Below are positions 56,538 through 64,000 of a DNA stretch of 64,000 nt, one piece after another; position 1 is the stretch's first letter; every line of letters begins with the position of its first letter. A program made the position numbers and the translations under genes. This DNA comes from JACKBK01 sp963707275 (GTDB taxonomy: Bacteria; Chloroflexota; Anaerolineae; JAAEKA01), in contig CAVPPH010000003.1 of assembly GCA_963707275.1 (NCBI GenBank), forward strand, positions 558,001 through 622,000, given 5' to 3'. The notes under the pieces were generated by a model that searched no databases, was not told the origin of the DNA, and saw nothing but the letters and a program-made list of their open reading frames with translations.

Positions 56538-58981
56538 CTACTGCGCCGGGACGTTCATCAGTGCCCCACAGGTTGGAGAAGTACTCGAAGGCGCCGGTGT
56601 TGCCGACGTGGGTCGGGCTGGAGGCATCCAGCCCCGCCTGCCACGAGGCCAGCACGTCCGCTGGCGTCGAACGTCGACCCGTCGTGGAACGTCACGCCCT
56701 CGCGCAGCGTGCACGTCCACACCGTCAGGTCTTCGTTCGGCTCACACGCCGTCGCCAGCGCCGGCTCGGCCGCCGTCCCGCCGATCTCGTAGGCATACAG
56801 CGACTCGGTCACCTGCTCACACGCCCGCAGCGACTCGCCGTCGGTCTCGTCGCCGCAGTACAGGCTGATCGGCTCGGCGTTCTGCATCCACACGAAGGTG
56901 TCGCGGTCGCCTGGCTCCATCACCGCCATGTACTCGTTGCCCAGCGGGCTGGCCTGCGCACCTGCCACGTCCGCCAGATAGGCGACGCCCGATCCACCGT
57001 GCGCTATCGGCACCATCGGCACCAGTTCCCGCACTGCGTTGTTGGCGTCCACGTAGATCGCCTCGGCTTCGGCCGGATCAGCTATCTGCCCGCCCTTCTC
57101 CAGCAACTCATAGATCTCCGGGTGCGGATCGCCAAACTGCAGGTTCGCACGCCCAAAGTGGAAGTCCAGGAAGTTGGTGATGTGCGGATAGTCCGCTCCC
57201 CAGCCCAGCAGGTACAGCCCGTCCAGATCGCCCGCCGATGACGCCTCGATGAACGCTCCCGACTCCATCACCTCGATCGCCGCATCGATGTTCAGGTTCT
57301 CCTTCAACTGCGCCTGGATGTCCTGCGCCACCAGCCCCGGCTCCGGCAGGTAGCCGCGGAACACGTCGCGGTAGTAGATCGTGGTCTCGAAGCCGTCGGC
57401 GTAGCCGGCCTCCGCCAGCAGCGCCTTGGCCTCTTCGACGTTGAACTCGTACCACTCGTCGCCTACGCATCCGTTCGGGATCGAGCACGGTGTGAAGTGC
57501 GACGCAACTTCCGATCCGGCCGGATAGAAGTTGTCGACGATCCGCTGGCGGTCGATGCCCTTGGCAATCGCCTGGCGCACCTTGCACATCGCCCCACGGC
57601 TCAAAGGTGTCGGTCATCGCCAGGTAGAAGACGTTCAGCGCCGGCCGCTCCAGCAACTGCAGGTTGGCGTCGCTGCGATCGTCGTCAAAGTCGTCAGGGC
57701 TCGGATTGTCGATCCCGTCCACGGTCCCCGACTGCAGCTCCAGCAACCGGCCCGGCGCCTTCGGTCAGCCAGCGGAAGACCAGGGTGTCCGTCATGGCCG
57801 GCTCGCCCCAGTAGTCGTCGTATCTTCTTGAAGACGATGCTGTCGCCGCGGTTCCAGCTGTCCAGCATGTAGGGACCGGTGCCGATCGGCTTCTCCAGCA
57901 GACTCGCCTGTCCCGCCTGTCGCTCTCGATCCACTCGCTCGGCTGGATCGCAAAGGCGCTGAATGCAACCTTCGACAGGAACGCCGGGTCAGGCTTGCAC
58001 AACGTGAACTCCACCGTCATGTCGTCCAGCGCCGTCATCTTCTGCACGATCCCGTTCGAACCCGTCGCAACTCTCCAATCCGAACGACATCATCGTCGCC
58101 AGCCATCGCTGCACCGCCATCGCCTTGTGCCATGACAGGTACGCCGAGCCACTTGTCGTAGATCTCGTCATACTCGCCAGAGGCGCGGATGGCTGCCAGT
58201 CCTTCGTTGATGGCCTTCAGCACGTCCTGGCGCTCCTTGTTGACGGCAATGCCGTAGAACTCGTCGGTGAACGGCTCGCCGATGATCATGCCGCCGATCT
58301 CAGGGTTGGCCTTGAGGATGTCGGCCGATGTGGGCGCATCGTTGATAATGGCGTCCACGTCGCCGTTGCCCAGCGCCTGGAAGGCCAGAGTGACCTCGTC
58401 GTAGCGTACATTTCGGCCTCGGTGTTTTCACTGGCCCAGATGTCGCCCGTCGTGCCAAGCTGCACGCCGACTTTCTTGCCGGCCAGATCGTCAACCGATG
58501 CGATGTCGCTGCCGTTCTTCACAACCAGCACCTGGCCGGCGTTGAAGTAGGGATCGCTGAAGTCAACCGCCTGCTTGCGCTCGTCGGTGATGGTTGCAGC
58601 AGAGGCGACGGCGTCGAACTCGCCGCTGGACAGGGCGACGAAGATGCCGTCCCAGCGGGTGTTGACGAATTCAACTTCGAAGCCGGCCGCCTTAGCGATG
58701 GCGTTCATCACGTCGATGTCAAAGCCGATCACGTTGCCGTTCTCGTCCACCGACTCGAAGGGCGGATACTCGGCGTTGGTGCCGACTTTGATGACGCCAA
58801 GCTCGGCCATCGGCTCGGCAGTAGGCTCTGCGGCTGCCGGTTCGGTGGCTGCTGGCGCCTGGGCAGGTGCTTCAGTCGCTGCCGGCGCCTCTGTGCCAGT
58901 CTGGCTGCTTGGACAGGCGGTCAGAATCAGGGCAGCGATCATCAAAATCGCTACCAGCGTTAACAAGCGAAAATGCTTCAT
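56538..58981 (-). CDS. Fusion lipoprotein: family 3 amino-acid-binding domain + circularly permuted family 5 peptide-binding domain (frameshifted)
   Basis: About 815 residues when joined. ATG 58981 (AGGAG upstream) starts a lipoprotein signal (ALILTAC, lipobox Cys about 22). Residues about 60-290 are a complete family 3 SBP: GVIKVGTNAEYPPFESVDENG, GFDIDVMNAIAKAAG, WDGIFVALSSGEFDAVASAATITDER, VDFSDPYFNAGQVLVV, IINDAPTSADILKANPE, ending YDEIYDKWLGVPVMAQG. After a Gly/Ala/Asp linker and a shift near 58085-58095 the sequence continues MSFGLESCDGF and the same permuted family 5 domain as the next gene, ending NLWG then PAQ at 56538. Further one-base shifts lie near 58370-58430, 57935, 57840, 57760, 57590 and 56566. 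The joined frame is inferred, not read straight through. Confidence 0.72.
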
Positions 58982-59119
58982 GTGCTCTCTTCTCCTGAGG
59001 TGTAGAATGTGGATAGATGGGAGTTGCCCGATGTTGGCAAACATCCGCAGCAATCGATCAACGACTATTGAAGGGTGGGGCGCAGGCTTGCGACGGTGGT
59101 ACCTTCGCGAGTGTGCAGA

Positions 59120-59148
59120 ATTATATGGCCCTGTGGGGTGATTGTCAA
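59120..59148 (-). promoter_or_regulatory. Consensus promoter of fused SBP gene
   Basis: Minus-strand TTGACA (59143-59148), 17-nt spacer, TATAAT (59120-59125). Transcript leader of about 130 nt before ATG 58981. Same box sequences and spacing as the promoter of the preceding SBP gene. Confidence 0.85.
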
Positions 59149-59274
59149 GTGAATCGAGGTCGAGTGGTTGAGTCGTTGCGAAGAGGCAGCCGGCGAAGCA
59201 ATCTCACCTGTGGACTTATCGCTATGACACAGTCAGTCCACTTTGAATGCACCTGTTTCAAATCCACGTGAATC

Positions 59275-59304
59275 AACAGAGGCACGGCAAGCCGTGCCTC
59301 TGTT
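59275..59304. terminator. Hairpin after first permuted SBP gene
   Basis: Perfect 14-bp stem AACAGAGGCACGGC (59275-59288) with GCCGTGCCTCTGTT (59291-59304), 2-nt loop, 33 nt after the stop. With the promoter at 59120-59148 this accounts for most of the 355-nt gap 58982-59336; nothing else is seen there. Confidence 0.7.
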
Positions 59305-59336
59305 TCATGTTAAGACTGTGAAAGCTGTCGTCAGGG

Positions 59337-61126
59337 CTACTGCGCCGGGACGTTCATCAGTCCCCACAGGTTGGAGAAGTACTCGAAGGCGCCGGTGTTG
59401 CCGACGTGGTTCGGGCTGGAGGCATCCAGTCCCGCCTGCCACGAGGCCAGCACGTCGGCTGCGTCGAACGCCGACCCGTCGTGGAACGTCACACCCTCGC
59501 GCAGGGTGCATGTCCACACCGTCAGGTCTTCGTTGGGCTCACACGCCGTCGCCAGCGCTGGCTCGGCCGCCGTCCCGCCGATCTCGTAGGCGTACAGCGA
59601 CTCCGTCACCTGCTCACACGCCCGCAGCGACTCGCCGTCGGTCTCGTCGCCGCAGTACAGGCTGATCGGCTCGGCGTTCTGCATCCACACAAAGGTGTCG
59701 CGGTCGCCTGGCTGCATCACCGCCATGTTCTCGTTGCCCAGCGGGCTGACCTGCGCTCCGGCCACGTCCGCCAGATACGCGACGCCCGATCCACCGTGCG
59801 CTATCGGCACCATCGGCACCAATTCCCGCACTGCGTTGTTCGCGTCCACGTAGATCGCCTCAGCTTCCACCGGATCAGCTATCTGCCCACCCTTCTCCAG
59901 CAAGTCATAGATCTCCGGGTGCGGGTCGCCAAACTGCACGTTCGCACGCCCAAAGTGGAAGTCCAGGAAGTTGGTGATGTGCGGATAGTCCGCTCCCCAG
60001 CCCAGCAGGTACAGCCCGTCCAGATCACCCGCCGATGACGCCTCCAGGAACGCTCCCGACTCCATCACTTCGATCGCCGCATCGATGTTCAGGTTCTCTT
60101 TCAACTGCGCCTGGATGTCCTGCGCCACCAGCCCAGGCTCCGGCAGATAGCCGCGCACCACGTCCCGATAGAAGATCTTGGTCGCAAACCCGTCGGCGTA
60201 GCCGGCGTCCGCCAGCAGCGCCTTGGCCTCTTCGACGTTGAAGTCGTACCACTCGTCGCCTACGCATCCGTTCGGTATCGAGCACGGTGTGAAGTGCGAC
60301 GCTACTTCCGATCCCGCCGGATAGAAGGTGTCGACGATCCGCTGACGGTCGATCCCCTTCGCAATCGCCTGCCGCACCTGCACATCGCCCCACGGCTCAA
60401 AGGTGTCGGTCATCGCCAGGTAGAAGACGTTCAGCGCCGGCCGCTCCAGCAACTGCAGGTTGGCGTCAGCCGCGATCGTCTCAAAGTCGTCAGGACTCGG
60501 ATTGTCGATCCCGTCCACGGTCCCCGACTGTAGCTCCAGCAACCGCCCGGCGCCTTCCGACAGCCAGCGGAACACCAGTGTGTCCGTCATGGCCGGCTCG
60601 CCCCAGTAGTCGACATTCTTCTTGAACACGATGCTGTCGCCGCGGTTCCACGCGTCCAGCATGTACGGACCGGTGCCGATCGGCTTCTCCAGCAACTCGC
60701 CTGTCCCGCCTGTCGCTCTCGATCCACTCGCTCGGCTGGATCGCAAACGCAGCTGAACGCAACCTTCGACAGGAACGCCGGGTCGGGCTTGCACAACGTG
60801 AACTCCACCGTCATGTCGTCCAGCGCCGTCATCTTCTGCACGATCCCGTCGAACCCGTCGCAACTCTCCAATCCGAACGACATCGCTCCTTCCTCCACCG
60901 GAGCCTCGGTGGGCTCGGCTTCAGTAGCGGGCGGCTCAGTAGCCGCGGGCTCGGGTGCAACGGTCGGCTCAGGCGCCACGGTGGGCTCGGGCGCGACAGT
61001 TGGCTCGGCGACAGCTTCGGTGGCTGCCGGGGCTTGATCGCCGGTCTGCCCGCTGGGGCAGGCGGTCAGGACCATGGCAGCGACGATCAGAATCGCTACC
61101 AACGTAAACAAACGGATTTGCTTCAT
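59337..61126 (-). CDS. Peptide-type (family 5) substrate-binding lipoprotein with circularly permuted domain order
   Basis: About 596 residues. ATG 61126 has GGAGGAG upstream. Lipobox VLTAC (Cys about 23), linker with three VAPEPT repeats, then the mature part begins MSFGLESCDGFDGIVQKM. That is the region which in DppA/OppA comes after the first 110-120 residues (compare the DppA segment around VDDNTVQFVLTRPEAPFL with TALDDMTVEFTLCKPDPAFL here). The middle (PIGTGPYMLDAWNRGD, LNVFYLAMTDTFEPWGDVQVRQAIAKGIDRQ, YLLGWGADYPHITNFLDFHF) is normal. After VPIAHGG the protein continues DTFVWMQNAEPISLYCGDE, EPNEDLTVWTC, LREGVTFHDGSAFDAADVL and HVGNTGAFEYFSNLWG, which in other family 5 proteins is the N-terminus. 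Two compensating one-base shifts near 60712 and 60752. Confidence 0.85.
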
Positions 61127-61263
61127 CGACTAACTCCTCCTGTGGGGAAAAAAGTGAGTTGGGCAAACGCATGACGGACATATGTTGCCCATTCAACGAT
61201 AGGGAACCCGGGCAAATCCGGAGCGTGGTGTACGAACATAAATTGTAGCCCGTGAGTAACGCG

Positions 61264-61292
61264 ATTATAGGGTGTGGCTCAACTATTGTCAA
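61264..61292 (-). promoter_or_regulatory. Consensus promoter of permuted SBP gene
   Basis: Minus-strand TTGACA (61287-61292), 17 nt, TATAAT (61264-61269). It overlaps the last codons of tsaD and gives a leader of about 135 nt before ATG 61126. Perfect -35 and -10 boxes. Confidence 0.88.
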
Positions 61293-62470
61293 GTGATTTG
61301 GGAAAAAAGTGGCCCTTGGTCGGGCTTTTGCCAGGAAACCAACGGCCAGCGAGCCTTCACGTCGAGGTTCCACCCGCTGCGCAGCCCGGCAGTCAGCGAG
61401 TAGTAACCAGCCGCTCCGATCATCGCTGCGTTGTCGGTGCAAAGCCAGATTGGGGGAATGGAGTAGGGTGTGTCCAGACGGGCTGCCAGTTGACGTCGCA
61501 GTTCGCCGTTGGCAGCTACTCCGCCGCAGACGCAGACGTGACGCACGTTGAAATCCGCCGCCGCCTGCATGGTCTTGCTAACCAACGCATCGGCCACGGC
61601 AGCCTGCAAGCTGGCAGCGATGTCGCGGATCAGGGTCACTTTGCTATCGGCCTGACCAGCAGCTTCGTCGCTTTGCTGCAACACCTTCCCGGCAAAACCC
61701 GCCGGCCAGTTGTCGTCGTCCACCACCGCCTGCTGCTCGCGCACCAGCCGCAGCACGGCCGTTTTGAGACCACTGAAACTGAAGTTGTAGCGGTGATCGG
61801 GATTGTTCATCACCGCCCGCGGCAGGTCGAAGCGCGCCGGATCGCCGCCTTCAGCCGCGCGCTGCACCACTGGCCCGCCGGGATAGGGCAGACCCAGCAG
61901 GCGCGCCGCCTTGTCGAACGCCTCGCCGGCCGCGTCGTCCAGCGTGCCGCCCAGCCGGCGATACTGCCCATGCCCTTCCATCAACACCAGCTCCGTGTGC
62001 CCGCCCGACACGATCAACACCAGCACAGGAAACCCCGCCGCATCGGGCCTCTCCCTCTCTCTCCCTCTCTCTCCCTCGCCTCCTCTCTCCGCCGCCAGCC
62101 AGTTCGAGTAAACATGCCCCTCCAGGTGGTTGACCCCGACGAGCGGCAGGCCGCGGCTGAACGCCAGCCCCTTGGCGGCGTTGACGCCGACCAGCAGCGA
62201 GCCGGCCAGTCCCGGCCCCTCGGTCACAGCCACCGCGGCCAGGTCGTCCCAGCTTGCGCCGGCCTGCTGCATCGCGTCCTCAATGACCGGGACGATAGAG
62301 AGCACATGCTGGCGCGAGGCAACCTCAGGGAATACGCCGCCGTAACGGCGATGCAGTTCAATCTGTGAGGCGACGACGTTGGAACAAATCGTCCGGCCGT
62401 CGGCAACCACGGCCGCAGCAGTTTCGTCGCACGATGTCTCGATCGCCAGCACGAGTGTTGGTGAAGTCAT
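61289..62470 (-). CDS. tsaD: tRNA N6-adenosine threonylcarbamoyltransferase TsaD
   Basis: 393 residues. Transfers the threonylcarbamoyl group to A37 of ANN-decoding tRNAs. LAIETSCDETAAAVV (N-terminal), VVASQIELHRRYGGVFPEVASRQHV (with the iron His pair HxxxH region further on), VTEGPGLAGSLLVGVNAAKGLA, GVNHLEGHVYSNWL, LIVSGGHTELVLM, LDDAAGEAFDKAARLLGLPYPGGP, FSFSGLKTAVLR, VCGGVAANGELRRQL and LCTDNAAMIG. Intact. It contains a low-complexity RGGEGERGRERERP insert at about 126-139, encoded by a CT repeat (62045-62090). ATG 62470 overlaps the upstream gene's stop (ATGA). Confidence 0.95.
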   Translation of the reverse strand: MTSPTLVLAIETSCDETAAAVVADGRTICSNVVASQIELHRRYGGVFPEVASRQHVLSIVPVIEDAMQQAGASWDDLAAVAVTEGPGLAGSLLVGVNAAKGLAFSRGLPLVGVNHLEGHVYSNWLAAERGGEGERGRERERPDAAGFPVLVLIVSGGHTELVLMEGHGQYRRLGGTLDDAAGEAFDKAARLLGLPYPGGPVVQRAAEGGDPARFDLPRAVMNNPDHRYNFSFSGLKTAVLRLVREQQAVVDDDNWPAGFAGKVLQQSDEAAGQADSKVTLIRDIAASLQAAVADALVSKTMQAAADFNVRHVCVCGGVAANGELRRQLAARLDTPYSIPPIWLCTDNAAMIGAAGYYSLTAGLRSGWNLDVKARWPLVSWQKPDQGPLFSQIT

Positions 62471-63816
62471 ATGCCCCAGCCTGTCTGATCGACATCGCTT
62501 TGCGACGCGCTTTGTGGTGTGGTCAGCCGCATTTCCCTGTCAAGCATCCGCTGCGCCTTGATTTGCTCAAGGAACCGTTCTGCCAGGCGCATGTTTTGCG
62601 AGACGCGCGTGCCGCCGTCAGGTAGCCGCTGTTTGTTGTCGAAGGCTTTGACCAGCCAGGCGTGCGCTTCGGCGTATCTACCTTCGCGCAGCAGCAGGTC
62701 GCCCAGCTTGGCGGCTGAGATCGCTTCGTCTGGGGAATAGCGAAGCGCCTGCTGCAAGCGCTCAATCTCCTTCTCTTCGCCCTCGCGCCGCACCAACGAC
62801 CGACCCACGTCGAAGATCGTCTCAGGCATATAGCGCTCGGCGCGGTGGCGAATCAGTGTATGGCTGCGCGGCACGATCAGATCCAGTCGCGTCGCGACAC
62901 GCATGTAGACCTCAGCGCCCTCTTCGCCGCTTTCGATGAAAAGGGTCAGTTCCTCGCCACAGTCAAGAATTGCGTTCAGTTCCTTCTCCACCTCCGCGGC
63001 GACGACCCGCTCCACATGCACGGGCTGCTCGCCGTGGTTCAATATCTTGACGCTATGGCCATCGACTTGCAGTTCGATCGTATCGATCAGTTGCGACGCG
63101 ACGCTTTCCTTGATGTCCACCTTTTGCGGCAAGGGATAATAGACATCCAGCAACTCGATAAAGTCAGCCGAATACTCCTTGAGCACACCCACATGCTCAT
63201 GCACCGTGTCGTCCTCAACGACCTCGGCCACCACACGCATGCCGACGTAGCGTTCCAGCAATGGATCGAAATTGTTGCCGACATAGCCGATCACGTCTTT
63301 GCCGATGCCGGTCAGATAGGTCTGGCTGGTCTCGGTGATGACCGTCTTTGCCGGGCGGCGTGTCTGCCCAATCACCAGCCCCAGCACCTCACCCATGGAG
63401 TCGGTGGCGGTGCTCATGAAGTTCTGGAAGGAGCGCCTGAAACGCCGGAAAATGCCGGGATGAAAAGCTCGTTCCATCTCCCTGGCTCGCTTGCGCCGCA
63501 GTTCGTCGTTAAGGTCGCGGGTGTAGCGATAGATCGCCTGGATTTCCGGGAACTCATCGCGGTAGAGAATGTAGCTGGTTTCCAGGTGATGATCATCCTG
63601 CACGTCGGAACGATAAATCAACTCGAAACCGGTGCTATAGGCGTGCATCTCGCCCCACATAATGTGGTTGTTCTTCTTCTCCACCGTCACGTTGAAGCCG
63701 TCAAAATCCGTCAAAACCTGATCGCGGCGCGAGGAACGCAGGTACGAGCCAATCAGCGTCGCAGCCAGGATGACAGCCAGTGTGACAATAAACGACCAGT
63801 CTACAAGACCAAACAT
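62467..63816 (-). CDS. Membrane-anchored protein with C-terminal TPR-like region, unknown function
   Basis: 449 residues. One N-terminal transmembrane helix (LVDWSFIVTLAVILAATLIGSYLRSS), then a soluble part with two beta-rich blocks (DGFNVTVEKKNNHIMWGEMHAYSTGFELIY; MRVVAEVVEDDTVHEHVGVLKEYSADFIELLDV), a charged helical part and a C-terminal TPR-like stretch (EKEIERLQQALRYSPDEAISAAKLGDLLLREGRYAEAHAWLVKAF). I do not recognise the family. Intact frame; translationally coupled to tsaD by an ATGA overlap. ATG 63816, next to the convergent edge gene. Possibly an envelope scaffold. Confidence 0.7.
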   Translation of the reverse strand: MFGLVDWSFIVTLAVILAATLIGSYLRSSRRDQVLTDFDGFNVTVEKKNNHIMWGEMHAYSTGFELIYRSDVQDDHHLETSYILYRDEFPEIQAIYRYTRDLNDELRRKRAREMERAFHPGIFRRFRRSFQNFMSTATDSMGEVLGLVIGQTRRPAKTVITETSQTYLTGIGKDVIGYVGNNFDPLLERYVGMRVVAEVVEDDTVHEHVGVLKEYSADFIELLDVYYPLPQKVDIKESVASQLIDTIELQVDGHSVKILNHGEQPVHVERVVAAEVEKELNAILDCGEELTLFIESGEEGAEVYMRVATRLDLIVPRSHTLIRHRAERYMPETIFDVGRSLVRREGEEKEIERLQQALRYSPDEAISAAKLGDLLLREGRYAEAHAWLVKAFDNKQRLPDGGTRVSQNMRLAERFLEQIKAQRMLDREMRLTTPQSASQSDVDQTGWGI

Positions 63817-63846
63817 GCAGTTACCTCAACCATTTTTGTTCGCGTC

Positions 63847-64000
63847 CTATGGGTACGGCTCCAGCAACTCGATGAGCACGCCGTGGGTTCCCTTGGGGTG
63901 CAGGAAAAAGGCGCGGCCTTCGGCAGCTTCGACCGGCGCGTCGTTGATCAGCTGCGCGCCACGCGCCAGCATCTCCGCCAGGGCAGCCTCGATGTCAGGC
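63847..64000 (-). CDS. Methylmalonyl-CoA epimerase-like VOC protein (partial, C-terminal 50 residues)
   Basis: Only the C-terminus lies in the window: IEAALAEMLARGAQLINDAP, GRAFFLHPKGTHGVLIELLEP, then a TAG at 63847-63849. The FLHPK-xxx-GVLIEL ending with its metal Glu is typical of the glyoxalase/VOC fold and of methylmalonyl-CoA epimerases in particular. The N-terminus is outside. Confidence 0.75.
   Translation of the reverse strand, partial: PDIEAALAEMLARGAQLINDAPVEAAEGRAFFLHPKGTHGVLIELLEPYP

Noticed and set aside
1..64000. CRISPR array or insertion sequence
   Set aside because: No regularly spaced direct repeats and no transposase were found; the repeats present are isolated palindromes.

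Overview
The window looks like a draft contig from a GC-rich member of the Chloroflexota (Anaerolineae/Caldilinea-like). This is inferred from gene content: LAAC/LTAC-type lipoproteins, many sugar ABC transporters of the ribose/YtfQ type, UroD-family proteins inside sugar loci, a class I HMG-CoA reductase, and a thrS gene without a TGS domain behind a T-box leader. A striking technical feature is that about half of the long genes, including essential thrS, are split by one-base shifts, often in short homopolymers. I read most of these as sequencing errors and annotate the interrupted genes as single loci.

Layout. 1-7.1 kb: partial kynureninase, HMG-CoA reductase diverging from rho, then a cyclase/STAND-ATPase/TPR regulator coupled to a small cupin. 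7.3-13.4 kb: one giant secreted surface protein of about 2,020 residues (DUF11, beta-helix and prealbumin-like modules, C-terminal anchor). 13.4-16.2 kb: a 'microcystin-dependent protein' type cluster (three tail-collar proteins, GNAT, DUF6916-like). 16.2-18.7 kb: thrS with a threonine T-box leader carrying an extra palindromic repeat.

18.7-49.1 kb: a large pentose/hexose utilisation island. The leftward arm is lacI, L-fucose/L-arabinose-isomerase-like protein, creatinase-like M24 protein, araB, araD, a UroD-family protein, class II aldolase, FGGY kinase and D-lyxose isomerase. The rightward arm holds three sugar ABC systems: SBP-ATPase-permease; RbsA-RbsC with a lipoprotein made of two tandem binding domains; and YtfQ-YtfR-YtfT-YjfF. 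Two more UroD-family genes and a YesM/YesN two-component pair lie between them. The two arms diverge from mirror-image promoters carrying identical operator-like elements, the expected LacI targets.

49.1-61.3 kb: a RelE/ParE-type toxin-antitoxin pair, tRNA-Val(GAC), then a leftward operon that mixes two ABC families. It holds two oligopeptide-type (family 5) binding proteins whose domain order is circularly permuted, one of them fused behind a complete amino-acid-type (family 3) binding domain. These are followed by DppB- and DppC-type permeases, an amino-acid-type permease and a GlnQ-type ATPase, then Nudix, MFS and UroD-family genes. 61.3-64 kb: tsaD, a membrane/TPR protein of unknown function, and a partial methylmalonyl-CoA-epimerase-like VOC protein.

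The most unusual content is the permuted and fused binding proteins with their hybrid transporter operon, together with the tandem two-domain sugar-binding lipoprotein. A tandem binding domain is the intermediate expected before a circular permutation.
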